From Streptomyces spongiicola (GTDB taxonomy: Bacteria; Actinomycetota; Actinomycetes; Streptomycetales; Streptomycetaceae): 64,000 bases of DNA. The translations under genes were made by a program, and so were the position numbers. The notes beneath the pieces were generated by a model. It was not told the origin of the DNA and made no database searches. It saw only the letters and a list, made by a program, of their open reading frames with translations. How positions within the stretch are numbered: the stretch's first letter is position 1; each line of letters begins with the position of its first letter. Positions 1-7,094 of this stretch are shown piece after piece. The stretch covers positions 1 through 64,000 of the forward strand of contig NZ_CP029254.1 in assembly GCF_003122365.1 (NCBI RefSeq). Reading direction: 5' to 3'.

Positions 1-260
1 GAGCGGACCGTCTCCCCGCGGAGCGGGTGCTGTATCGCTGCGCGATACACAAGCGGCCGGCCCCGCTCCGCGGGGCCGCCCGCTTCCGCTCCGCGGAAGC
101 GGGCGCGGCTCGCTCCGCTCCCCGCCGAACCGAAGATGGCTCGCTCCGCTCGCCAACAACCCGTAGCGCTCCACACCATGTAAGCGAAGCGCAGCACTCC
201 GCACTGCCCAAAACACCACGCCCGCGCTCCGCGCGGGCAAACATAACGCTTCGCTGTGAA
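1..260. repeat. Telomere-like palindromes at the left chromosome or linear-plasmid end
   Basis: Positions 15-27 read CCCGCGGAGCGGG, the conserved first palindrome of Streptomyces telomeres. A perfect hairpin follows at 31-49 (TGTATCGC, loop TGC, GCGATACA). It resembles the second telomeric palindrome, which also has an ATCGCTGCGCGAT core. Three more perfect stems with TCC loops follow at 59-77 (8-bp stem), 78-104 (12-bp stem) and 220-238 (8-bp stem). Known telomeres of this type fold at the 3' overhang and are patched by a terminal protein; neither tap nor tpg is seen here. Fourteen bases precede palindrome I, so the exact end is uncertain. Open frames across this stretch are products of the palindromes and are not taken as genes. 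Confidence 0.8.
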
Positions 261-469
261 AAGCCGTCATACCTCTACTTCATGCGGGCCATGACGGAAC
301 ACCACGCCGCCAGGCCGGCCAACCCCCACTCCCGCGCGCCCCTGTCGAGGGCGGCGATGACGGACCATCAAAAGCCTCATACCGAGAATCCACACCTACA
401 CGCCACAGCAAGAGTGCATCAAAACGAATAGCAGATAAGAACTGGCCCACCCTGCCCCAGCTCCCTAAG

Positions 470-942
470 GGTTGTCCCGTAAACAATCTACGAGTCGCCT
501 CAGACATACTCGGTGCTCGTGTGGCCCACTGATCTATCCGGCGAGGGCAAGGTCGTGCCGATACCGAGCACGGCGTCGTGGACGCCCTCGAGGCGGCAGT
601 CGCGAAAGATCTCCCAGGCCTTCAAGCGGGCGAGGACCTACTCGACACGGGCTCGGACCTGCGTATGGGACTTGTTGTGTCCCTCCTTCCAGTCCGGGAG
701 CTCGGTCTGGCCACGCTGCCGGCGGTGCAGGATGACAAGTCCGGTGCCCAGGTAACCGCCGTCGGCGATCGTGAGGATCTTGCCGACGGCAGCCTTGGCC
801 CCAAACTCCTCCCACGCCCTACAGTCGTTGCGGTTCCCCGCAAGCGGCCGGCCCACCACAACGACCAGACGGGTGTCAGCGTCGATGACGACCCGGCGGT
901 AGGTGGAGTACCGATAGTTCTTCGACCGCTCGACGATCGGGC
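470..942 (-). pseudogene. IS5-type DDE transposase, C-terminal half only, decayed
   Basis: Read on the minus strand, the remnant starts at ERSKNYRYST and runs through VVVVGRPLAGNRNDC, KILTIADGGYLGTGLV and HNKSHTQVRARVE, all typical of the IS5-type transposases common in Streptomyces. The N-terminal part, with the HTH and first catalytic Asp, is missing. The frame is broken near the C-terminus. The outer boundary near 470 reads GGGTTGTCCCGTAA, which matches the start of a second remnant (GGGCTGTCCCGTAA at 3214) and is probably the terminal repeat. The inner edge abuts the stop codon of the small membrane peptide gene. It cannot transpose by itself. Confidence 0.8.
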
Positions 943-946
943 CGCG

Positions 947-1051
947 TCAGCGTCGCTTGAGCCACTTGGTCGCGGCAACCGCGAGGGCGATCGCAGCTAC
1001 GGTGACGGCCACTGCCATGATCTTCATCCAGGTGTCCATCATTGCGATCAT
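947..1051 (-). CDS. Small single-pass membrane peptide, 34 aa
   Basis: A short frame with a very good ribosome site: AAGGAG lies 7 nt before the ATG at 1051. The product starts MIAMMDTWMKIM, continues with one Ala/Val/Ile-rich hydrophobic segment of about 20 residues, and ends in a basic tail (TKWLKRR). That is the form of a one-pass membrane peptide with a positively charged end. It lies 39 nt after the XRE regulator and is probably the third gene of the DUF2975-XRE operon. The IS5 remnant starts a few bases after its stop, so 3' sequence may have been lost. I do not recognise a family. Small hydrophobic peptides beside a regulator can be toxins or regulators of membrane proteins, but that is only an inference. 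Confidence 0.6.
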   Translation of the reverse strand: MIAMMDTWMKIMAVAVTVAAIALAVAATKWLKRR

Positions 1052-1090
1052 CGGTGACTCCTTATTGGTACATGGATAGGTTGGGGTTCT

Positions 1091-1345
1091 TCATGCTGAT
1101 TCGAAGCTGCTGTCGTCGGCTTCGCGGTAGCTGAGAAGGTCTCCCGGCTGGCAGTCCAGCGCGTGGCAGATGCTGGTGAGGGTGGTGAAGCGAATCGCTT
1201 TTGCGCGGCCGTTCTTGAGGATCGACAGGTTGACGTTGGTGACACCGACCGCGGCCGCGAGTTCTGTGAGCGTCATACCTCGCTCTGCGAGGAGACGGTC
1301 GAGATGCACATGGATGGCGCGGTTCTCGTTCGCCTCTGCCGGCAT
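1091..1345 (-). CDS. XRE-family helix-turn-helix regulator (Cro/C1 type, YozG-like)
   Basis: An 84-residue protein that is nearly all HTH: ERGMTLTELAAAVGVTNVNLSILKNGRAKAIRF, then TLTSICHALDCQPGDLL, the usual XRE helix order. The start overlaps the stop of the DUF2975 gene (TGATG), so the two are translationally coupled. DUF2975 membrane proteins are commonly paired with an XRE protein of this size. The 35-bp inverted repeat upstream of the operon (1986-2020) is the natural candidate for its binding site, which would mean autoregulation. The regulated output is unknown; the small peptide gene follows directly. Confidence 0.9.
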   Translation of the reverse strand: MPAEANENRAIHVHLDRLLAERGMTLTELAAAVGVTNVNLSILKNGRAKAIRFTTLTSICHALDCQPGDLLSYREADDSSFESA

Positions 1346-1974
1346 CAGACAGTCCCTTCGAGGTCCTCACGCATGGCTGCGCCGACGTTCATGATCCGCG
1401 CGAAGGTCAGCAGCCCGAGACCCGTCAGCATCGCCAGATAGGGGGCTGTCATGGTGTTCACCACCGTGTCGGGGGAGAACGCGACGTCCTTGGCAAGTGT
1501 CGCCAGCAGAGCCGCCTGGGCTACCGCCTGGGCGACCTCGGCGACCAGGCTGCCGACCAGCAGCAGCCACCCCAGGAGCCGCAGCCTGGCGGCGGTCTGC
1601 TCGGTGTAGACGCCGTCTTGCGCGGCCGATTGCAGGAGCCGGTTGAGTACCAGGAGCCCGCAGATCAGGAGAATCAGCGACGGGACGTCGGTGCAGAGTC
1701 CAAGGAACCGCTGGTAGCCGCTGGGGTTCTCGACGCAGTACTCGGGGATCGCGGAGACATGGGCTCCCGGACGGGTGCCGAAGAGGGCTTCAGTGGCACT
1801 CGAACTGCCTGCCGTCCAGTGGGCGGTGACGCAGTTCTCCGCGGCACTCCAGAACGGGACGCCCTGGTTGAACAGGCTGAAGGCGAGGGCGATAAGAAGC
1901 AGGCCGACAAGCAGCCGCAGAAGGCCTGAGACCGTTTTGGAGAAGGGTTCGAGGAGCTTGCGGTCCTCAGCCAT
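1345..1974 (-). CDS. DUF2975 integral membrane protein
   Basis: 209 residues with four predicted membrane segments, at about 20-40, 95-115, 133-155 and 175-195. Between the first two is an external loop with three Cys residues (NCVTAHW, EYCVEN, LCTDVP). The layout, with a C-terminal region ARIMNVGAAMREDLEG, fits DUF2975. These proteins usually pair with a small XRE regulator, as here, and their biochemical role is not established. I chose the ATG at 1974 because it lies directly downstream of the palindromic operator; the in-frame extension upstream would read through that palindrome. Confidence 0.85.
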   Translation of the reverse strand: MAEDRKLLEPFSKTVSGLLRLLVGLLLIALAFSLFNQGVPFWSAAENCVTAHWTAGSSSATEALFGTRPGAHVSAIPEYCVENPSGYQRFLGLCTDVPSLILLICGLLVLNRLLQSAAQDGVYTEQTAARLRLLGWLLLVGSLVAEVAQAVAQAALLATLAKDVAFSPDTVVNTMTAPYLAMLTGLGLLTFARIMNVGAAMREDLEGTV

Positions 1975-1985
1975 CACGACCTCCG

Positions 1986-2020
1986 TGTATCGTTTTTCGA
2001 TGTTATCGAGAAACGATACA
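1986..2020. promoter_or_regulatory. 35-bp palindromic operator upstream of the DUF2975-XRE operon
   Basis: Left arm TGTATCGTTTTTCGAT (1986-2001), spacer GTT, right arm ATCGAGAAACGATACA (2005-2020). The arms match at 15 of 16 positions as an inverted repeat. The site ends 11 nt before the DUF2975 start, where a bound dimer would block transcription or initiation. The repeat also contains an inner TCGAT/ATCGA pair. Binding by the downstream XRE protein is inferred from position and symmetry. Confidence 0.75.
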
Positions 2021-2257
2021 CGGCGATCGGGGATGAGGGAAGCTCCTGCCAGCGCGCCACCTCCCCGCTCACCCGCGGGACCGGCGCGTCGCGCACACCA
2101 GTGCGCACTTCGGCGGCCGTGGCCCTCACCATTCCCGCGCTGGCACTCATGCCATGCGTGAGAAGGCAGAGGGACCACGGCCGCCGGAGTTGCCTGCATC
2201 AGCCGGCGGCGGGGGCAGGCGATCAGGCAGGCACGCCCCACGTCATGTCGGAGCGGG

Positions 2258-2947
2258 TCACACGCGCTTGAGGTATCCGCCCTTGAAGCCGTCCTGGTCG
2301 GCCCAGACGCGGTGACGGCAGGACCAGACGCCGTACACCGCGAACTCGCCCTTCCAAACCGTCTCCGAATGCGCATTGTTGCCCGGGTCGGCGGAGATCC
2401 AGTTCCTGATCGGGCTGTGCTCGAACTTCAGAGCCGGCACCCAGTTCGTGTGGCTTGCCCACCCTCCGTAGACCTTCGTGGTCCTCGTGGCGGTAGTGCG
2501 GTAGTTGACACCGAGCTTCACCGTCGTGACCTTGACCCCGAAGATCGTGTCGGAAACGCTGTGCCAGACGCTCTTGTCGCCCGCAGTCCCCCGCGCGGAC
2601 ACCACCCCACCCTCCTCTTCCCTGTCGATGACGATGTCGCCGTCGGCAAGCACACTCCGCTTGGCGGCAGGACTCTCCACCGCATCCATGAACGCCTCAA
2701 AGTGATCCGGCGCGTTCAGGTAGCCGATGAACTTCTTCTGCTTCTCCGCAGGCAGCTCCTTGAACTGCGCGATCGTCTCAGCCGCACCAGGCTCCGACTT
2801 GGCCTCGAGCCACGCGACGTACGCCTCCGGCGTAGAGGGGATCTGGCTCTCCGCAGCCACGGCCTGGCCAGGCAGCCCCGCCAGAGTCATGGCCCCCATC
2901 GCCGCGGCAAGAATCCCGACAAATCCTCGTCGGGTGGTATTACGCAT
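2258..2947 (-). CDS. Secreted protein of unknown function with a Tat-like signal
   Basis: 229 residues. The N-terminus (RNTTRRGFVGILAAAM, then a hydrophobic stretch ending GQAVAAES) carries a twin-arginine motif and a probable cleavage site after AVAA. The next 60 residues are helical and charged (PEAYVAWLEAKSEPGAAETIAQFKELP, KKFIGYLNAP). The C-terminal half looks like a beta-rich domain with conserved Trp residues (GGWASHTNWVPA, HSETVWKGEFAVYGVWSC). I do not recognise the family. It is monocistronic, with a hairpin (3185-3211) upstream on the IS side. Base use matches its neighbours. Confidence 0.7.
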   Translation of the reverse strand: MRNTTRRGFVGILAAAMGAMTLAGLPGQAVAAESQIPSTPEAYVAWLEAKSEPGAAETIAQFKELPAEKQKKFIGYLNAPDHFEAFMDAVESPAAKRSVLADGDIVIDREEEGGVVSARGTAGDKSVWHSVSDTIFGVKVTTVKLGVNYRTTATRTTKVYGGWASHTNWVPALKFEHSPIRNWISADPGNNAHSETVWKGEFAVYGVWSCRHRVWADQDGFKGGYLKRV

Positions 2948-3184
2948 TCCACTTCACCCGGGGCGGTTCACCCAATGCATTCAAGCAAGCAGTGAAACGC
3001 AAGGACGAGGAGCACAAAGCTCCTCCACGCACGGCAGAATCCCCCGACGCCCCCCGCGTAGGCCGCGGTTGGTCTCCCACGGCCGTGACAGAACCTTCAC
3101 ACCGTCACCACCAGCACGGCAACAGGTGATCAAGAATTCTGAGGTTAACTTGAGCATCCACGGCGACTACGCCTAATGGGAGCT

Positions 3185-3211
3185 ACGGAACCGGGGAATG
3201 CTCGGTTCCGT
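3185..3211. terminator. Hairpin, possible terminator
   Basis: A perfect 9-bp stem, ACGGAACCG (3185-3193) and CGGTTCCGT (3203-3211), with a 9-nt loop. It sits 2 nt before the left end of the IS5-type remnant. It has no strong U-tract, so termination is only likely; it may also mark the old insertion site. Confidence 0.45.
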
Positions 3212-3213
3212 AA

Positions 3214-3654
3214 GGGCTGTCCCGTAACTGCTGGTCACAGGTGAGATGATCTTGGTGTGGCTGGTGTGATCACGGCGTCGGAGCCGTCCTGGATAGCCCC
3301 GTTCACCGGGCTGAGCCCGAGGCAGTTCGGGAAGCTGGTGACGGTTCTGCGTCGTGAGGGTGCGGACAGGCTGTTGCAAGGGCCGGCCGTGGAGCCTTCC
3401 GCTGGAGGACCGGGCACTGCTGGTCGCGGCGTACTGGCGCACGAACCTGACCATGCAGCAGCTCGCCCCGCTGTTCGGGGTGTCCAAGTCGGCGGCGGAC
3501 CGCATCATCGACCATCTCGGGCCGATGCTCGCCCTCCAGCCCCGCAAGCGGTTCGCCAAGGACACCGTGCTCATCGTGGACGGCACCCTGGTCCCCACCC
3601 GGGATCACACCATCGCCGAGCGGTCGAAGAACTACCGGTACTCCACCAACCACC
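3214..3654 (+). pseudogene. IS5-type DDE transposase, N-terminal half, frameshifted and cut by an ISAs1 element
   Basis: It starts with the terminal repeat GGGCTGTCCCGTAA at 3214. The coding part begins at GTG 3257 (AGVITASEPSWIAPFTGLSPRQF), shifts frame near 3370-3383, then continues PWSLPLEDRALLVAAYWRTN, LFGVSKSAADRIIDHLGPM and VLIVDGTLVPT up to KNYRYSTNH, where the ISAs1 left repeat begins. The HTH and first catalytic Asp (IVDGT) are present and the rest is absent. It overlaps the 470-942 remnant only over about 45 bases, and these differ at several positions, so the two are separate copies. The frameshift coincides with CAGGCTGTTGCAAGG (3367-3381), nearly the ISAs1 end, which may be a transposition scar. 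Confidence 0.85.
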
Positions 3655-3719
3655 CAGGGCTGTTGCAAGGTTAGTTGATCTTGTGTTCGTGCTGGTCAGC
3701 GGGCCGTGTCCGAGACGGA

Positions 3720-3775
3720 CGAAGCTCCGTTGTGATCGATGACGTCTCAAGTCCTCGATGAGCAACGGAGCTTCG
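3720..3775 (+). promoter_or_regulatory. Inverted repeat across the transposase start codon
   Basis: CGAAGCTCCGTTG (3720-3732) and CAACGGAGCTTCG (3763-3775) pair perfectly over 13 bp with a 30-nt loop that contains the ATG at 3758. A transcript entering from outside would hide the start region in a stable stem. This is a known way for IS elements to limit transposase made by read-through. The structure is seen; the control role is inferred. Confidence 0.6.
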
Positions 3776-4939
3776 GTGCTTCCTGAGTCTGCCATGTCCT
3801 GCCGGTGTCCGGGGTGCGCTGGGGGCGTGTCACCCGATGCCGGGGTGTTCGCGCTGGTCAACAACCTGCGTGACCCGCGTGATCCGCGCGGGTGTCAGTA
3901 CCCGCTCGGTGCGGTGCTGCTTGTCGCGCTGTGTGCGCCGGCCTGTCGTTTCGACTCCTTCCGGGCGATGGGGCAGTGGGCGGCGGTGGCGCCCAGTGCC
4001 ACGCTGGAACGGCTGGGGCTGCGCCGCCGCGGCGCCTTCGGCCTGGTGAAGACACCGAGCTCGGACACGATCCGCCGCGTGGTCAACGCGGTCATGCCGG
4101 GCGGGCTGGAGGGACTGCTGCGGGCCTTCCAGGACAAGGCGCGGGTGGTGGCCGTGGACGGCAAGTGCCTGCGGGGCTCGCGGGACGCGGCCGGGCAGGC
4201 AGTGATGGTGCTGGGGGCGATGCTGCAGGACGGCACGCTGATCGCACAGCAGAAGGTGGCGGACAAGGGCAGCGAGATCACCGGCTTCGCCGCGCTGCTG
4301 GCCGCGCTGGAGCTGGAGGACGCGGTAGTGGTCGCGGACGCGCTGCATACCCAGCGCGAGCACGCCAGGGTCCTGGTGGAGGAGTTCGGCGCGCACTACG
4401 CCTTCCCCGTCAAGCGCAACCAGCCCGAGCTGTGGAAGGCGTGCCGGAAGGTTCCCTGGCAGGGCGTGCGGGCCGCCTTCCGCTCCACCGTACGTGCTCA
4501 CGGCCGCATCGATACGCGGGTGGTGGAGGTGGTGAGCTTCGACGGCCTGGACTTCCCCTGCGCGCGTCAGGTCGCCCGCATCACCCGGTACCGCACCGTG
4601 CAGGCGACCGGGAAGCGCAGCCGGGAGACGGTGTACGTGATCACCGACCTGCCCTCCGGCCAGGCCGACCCGCAGCGCATCGGGGAGATCGTGCAGGCCG
4701 AGTGGGGCATCGAGAACAAGATCCATTATGTGCAGGATGCGACCTTCGGCGAGGATGCCTCCCGTATTCGTACCGGCCACGGACCGCAGAACATGGCCAC
4801 GTTGAGGTCGGTCGCCATGAACTTCCCGCGCAGGATAGGCAGTTCGATCGCAGACGCGCGTCGACAGCTCGCCCTCGCGCCACACACCACTCCACTTGAC
4901 CTCCTCGGTATCCCCTGTGACCTGCACATTCGTGCCTGA
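3758..4939 (+). CDS. ISAs1-family transposase (DDE)
   Basis: 393 residues, the usual family length. The N-terminus has the DUF-type region LVNNLRDPRDPRGCQYPLG. The catalytic core shows VVAVDGKCLRGS (first Asp), VVVADALHTQREHA (second Asp) and, near the C-terminus, WGIENKIHYVQDATFGEDASRIRTG with the Glu and the conserved HxVRDxxxxED-like block. All key residues are present and the frame is open, so the enzyme is probably active. It lies inside matching 17-bp terminal repeats. The N-terminal M is preceded by an inverted repeat that probably limits translation. Confidence 0.93.
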   Translation: MSNGASVLPESAMSCRCPGCAGGVSPDAGVFALVNNLRDPRDPRGCQYPLGAVLLVALCAPACRFDSFRAMGQWAAVAPSATLERLGLRRRGAFGLVKTPSSDTIRRVVNAVMPGGLEGLLRAFQDKARVVAVDGKCLRGSRDAAGQAVMVLGAMLQDGTLIAQQKVADKGSEITGFAALLAALELEDAVVVADALHTQREHARVLVEEFGAHYAFPVKRNQPELWKACRKVPWQGVRAAFRSTVRAHGRIDTRVVEVVSFDGLDFPCARQVARITRYRTVQATGKRSRETVYVITDLPSGQADPQRIGEIVQAEWGIENKIHYVQDATFGEDASRIRTGHGPQNMATLRSVAMNFPRRIGSSIADARRQLALAPHTTPLDLLGIPCDLHIRA

Positions 4940-4985
4940 AATCCGACCTTGCAACAGCCCTGCCGGCGAAGGGGGGTGCTCGGCG

Positions 4986-5756
4986 ATGCGAGGAAGCCGG
5001 CGGGTGGCGCACGTGTGGTGCCGGACGGTGGCCGAAACGGCCGGGGCCGGGGACGTCCTTCGTGCGGCGGACGTCGAGTGGGCCCTGGACGAGGCCGAGT
5101 TGCGGCGCAGAGAAACGTTACGCCGCCCATCGGACCGGTCCCTGTTCACCGCGGCCTGGGGGCTGGTGCGCCACGCTCTCAGCGAGGTCGAACCCCGGGT
5201 CGGTCCCCACGAGTGGCGATTCCTGCGCTCGGGTCTCGGCCGCCCCGAGGTGCACGCCCCCGACTGGTGCCGTTCGCTGCGGTTCAACCTCTCGCACACG
5301 GACGGGACGGTGGCCTGCGTGGTCACCCGGGAGCTGCGGTGCGGGGTGGACGTGGAGCGCTCCGGCCGCGCGCTGCCGCTGCCCCGGCTGGCCCGGGCGG
5401 TGCTGTCGCCGCGCGAGCGGCGGGAGCTGGACGCGGCCCCCGCCGGGCGGCGCCAGGAACTGTTCCTGCGCTACTGGACGGTGAAGGAGGCGTACCTGAA
5501 GGCGATCGGGAGCGGGCTGCGATTCCCCATGCCGGCCTGCGAGTTCGACGTGGGGACCGGCCGGCCACGGCTGCGTTCGCTCGGCGCGGGGCACGAGCAC
5601 GCCCGGTACACGTTCCGGCAGTGGGCGGCGCCCGACGGCGGGTTCCTCGCGGTCGCGATCCAGGGCCGCACCGTGCACGGGCCGGAGCGGGACGTCCCGG
5701 TCCGGGTGCGGACACCCCGGCCCCGCGAAGAAAGTCCGCAGCCCACCGCCTTCTGA
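4986..5756 (+). CDS. Sfp-type 4'-phosphopantetheinyl transferase, TTA-containing
   Basis: 256 residues. It transfers phosphopantetheine from CoA to the Ser of carrier proteins. Motifs are intact: FNLSHTDGTVACVV, CGVDVERSGR (metal-binding Asp/Glu) and FLRYWTVKEAYLKAIGSGL (WxxKEAxxKA). In this window the clients would be the PCP of LstE and the two ACPs of the second cluster; the other PPTase-like gene (29162) lacks key residues. Codon 45 is TTA (5118-5120), so translation should need the bldA tRNA, as with lstA. The start lies 23 nt after the ISAs1 right end, so the native promoter has probably been lost or replaced. The ATG is preceded by a purine-rich GAAGGGGGG. Confidence 0.92.
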   Translation: MRGSRRVAHVWCRTVAETAGAGDVLRAADVEWALDEAELRRRETLRRPSDRSLFTAAWGLVRHALSEVEPRVGPHEWRFLRSGLGRPEVHAPDWCRSLRFNLSHTDGTVACVVTRELRCGVDVERSGRALPLPRLARAVLSPRERRELDAAPAGRRQELFLRYWTVKEAYLKAIGSGLRFPMPACEFDVGTGRPRLRSLGAGHEHARYTFRQWAAPDGGFLAVAIQGRTVHGPERDVPVRVRTPRPREESPQPTAF

Positions 5757-5768
5757 TTGGATTCACGC

Positions 5769-5903
5769 ATGAGCGAATCAACCAGCCCTTTCGAGGATCA
5801 GGCCCAGTGGGAGCACTGGCTGGAGGAGAACCACGAAAGCGCGGCCGGAGTGTGGGTGAAGATCGCCAAGAAGGACAGCGGCATTCCGAGCGTCACCTAT
5901 GTG
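5769..5903 (+). pseudogene. Fragment of a YdeI/OmpD-associated-type protein
   Basis: The reading frame MSESTSPFEDQAQWEHWLEE, then HESAAGVWVKIAKKDSGIPSVTY, is the start of the YdeI-like family (about 190 aa, normally followed by a conserved region with YGWIDGQ). Homology stops after about 45 residues at VTY, and the downstream frame reads into unrelated sequence. It is a truncated gene 12 nt after the PPTase. The break fits local rearrangement near the IS elements. Confidence 0.65.
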
Positions 5904-6120
5904 CGTCCTGCGCACGGTCCGGGAGATGGCCGGCGACCATGTACGGCACAACGCGTACTGCATCGACTTTCCGGCCGACGTCCCGGACACCGCCGACTTC
6001 CGGCGGGAGTGCGTCGCCGGGGCGCCGGCCGACGACCGGACGCGGGCGAGCACTCTGGAGCGGCTCGGCAGCGGCGTGGTGGACCTGCGCACCCTCCCGT
6101 CGTACGGGCAGGTACCGGCA
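5904..6120 (+). pseudogene. Internal fragment of an unrecognised protein
   Basis: In the frame beginning near 5899 the segment VREMAGDHVRHNAYCIDFPADVP, then DDRTRASTLERLGSGVVDLRTLPSYGQ, has the composition and codon pattern of a real Streptomyces protein. It starts at the point where the YdeI-like fragment ends and decays into Arg/Pro-rich noise after about 6110. It has no start codon with a ribosome site of its own. It is probably what remains of a second gene fused to the first by a deletion. I cannot name the family. Confidence 0.45.
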
Positions 6121-6641
6121 CCGGGCCGCAGCCCGAGTCGGTCCCGGTGCCGCCACGGTCGCCGCGCTGCTGCCCACCGGCTGCACAGGCACGGGACAAA
6201 GCCGCCGAGAGCCTCCGCGACGGCCCCGCCGACCGCCAAGGCGTCACCAACCGGCGCCCGCAAGTCCATGGGGCAGGTGCTGCGCGATATCCACGACGCT
6301 GCCCAAGGCGTCAGCGACGACCACACGCGGATCCGGCGGTGAGGACGCCGCCGCGCCCGGGAAGACCGGGTGCGGCCACCGGCCCTGCCCGGGCATCACA
6401 CGGGAATCGGCGTCTCACCGGCATCCGCACCAGGACCTGCTCGCCCGCCACGGCACCGGCTTGCCCGCGCGGACCGGCCCGTCCGACCACACTGCTCCTC
6501 GCGGGCGGGCGCCCGGGGCGCCCGTCGCTCGTCTGAACGCGCCGGGCCGCGCGTGCGTAGGGAGAAGGGGACGACACGCCCCGCCGGGCTCCCGCATGCC
6601 CGACGTGCCCGGAACACCGCGACATCCACGAGGAGCGCCCG
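6121..6641. other. Gap with no gene recognised
   Basis: About 520 bases of GC-rich sequence with frames rich in Arg and Pro and no ribosome site or family motif. It probably includes decayed remains of the fragment before it. The last 20 bases hold the ribosome site (GAGGAG) of the DoxX gene. Confidence 0.5.
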
Positions 6642-7094
6642 ATGAACACCGCACGCCTCAGCGATCGGCTGACGGCCCGTCAACCAATCGTCCTGGGCCT
6701 GTTCCGCATCGTCCTCGGGGTGCTGTTCACCAGCGAGGGCGCGGCCACCCTCTTCGGCGTGCTGGACCGCAGGGCCAGTCCGGTGGGCGAGTGGCCGTTC
6801 TGGTACGCCGGGGTGATCGAGCTGGTGTGCGGCGCGCTGGTCCTCCTCGGTGCCGGGACGCGCGGGGCGGCCTTCCTCAGCTCCGGGATCATGGCGTTCG
6901 CCTACTTCACCGAACACCAGCAGGACGGCCTGTTCCCGTTGCAGAACGGCGGTCTCGCCCCCGCGCTGTTCTGCTGGGGCTTCCTGCTCCTGGTCTTCTT
7001 CGGTCCGGGCTCCCCGGGCCTGGCGGGCGGCCGCCGCGCACCCGGCTCCCGGCCGACCGGGAGCCCCCTCCCCCCGCAGCAGGCGCGGGACTGA
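6642..7094 (+). CDS. DoxX-family membrane protein
   Basis: 150 residues with four membrane segments: LGLFRIVLGVLFTSEGAATLF, a second from WYAGVIELVCGALVLLG, a third around AAFLSSGIMAFAYFTEHQ, and LFCWGFLLLVFFGPG. The pattern R-x-x-x-G at the start of helix 1 and the spacing fit DoxX. The C-terminal 30 residues are a Pro/Gly/Arg tail. ATG 6642 is supported by GAGGAG 8 nt upstream. Members are membrane proteins linked to redox or thiol stress in some bacteria; here the role is unknown. It stands alone. Confidence 0.85.
   Translation: MNTARLSDRLTARQPIVLGLFRIVLGVLFTSEGAATLFGVLDRRASPVGEWPFWYAGVIELVCGALVLLGAGTRGAAFLSSGIMAFAYFTEHQQDGLFPLQNGGLAPALFCWGFLLLVFFGPGSPGLAGGRRAPGSRPTGSPLPPQQARD

Larger units (their letters stand above)
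3655..4962 (+). mobile_element. Intact ISAs1-family insertion sequence, 1308 bp
   Basis: The element is bounded by perfect 17-bp inverted repeats, CAGGGCTGTTGCAAGGT (3655-3671) and ACCTTGCAACAGCCCTG (4946-4962), and holds one full-length transposase. The left end interrupts an IS5-type transposase gene. The right flank does not continue that gene, and I see no target-site duplication (CCAACCACC left, CCGGCGAAGG right). The original insertion has therefore been followed by a deletion or by recombination between two copies. Twenty-three bases after the right end lies the start of a phosphopantetheinyl transferase gene. Confidence 0.9.

Noticed and set aside
31..49. Palindrome TGTATCGC-TGC-GCGATACA as a second operator for the XRE regulator
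   Set aside because: It shares TGTATCG with the operator at 1986-2020, but its 3-nt loop and position after palindrome I fit a telomeric hairpin better, and no gene starts beside it.
27..431. Open frame of 134 codons across the left end
   Set aside because: It runs through the telomeric palindromes, is Arg/Pro/His-rich, has no ribosome site and no family motif.
470..3654. The two IS5-type halves as one copy split by rearrangement
   Set aside because: Their short overlap (about 45 bases) has several differences and each has its own terminal repeat, so they are two copies.
3655..4962. Target-site duplication of the ISAs1 element
   Set aside because: Flanks CCAACCACC and CCGGCGAAGG do not match over 8-10 bases.
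3830..5326. 498-codon minus-strand frame over the transposase
   Set aside because: It is a shadow of the ISAs1 transposase and the PPTase, with low-complexity composition.
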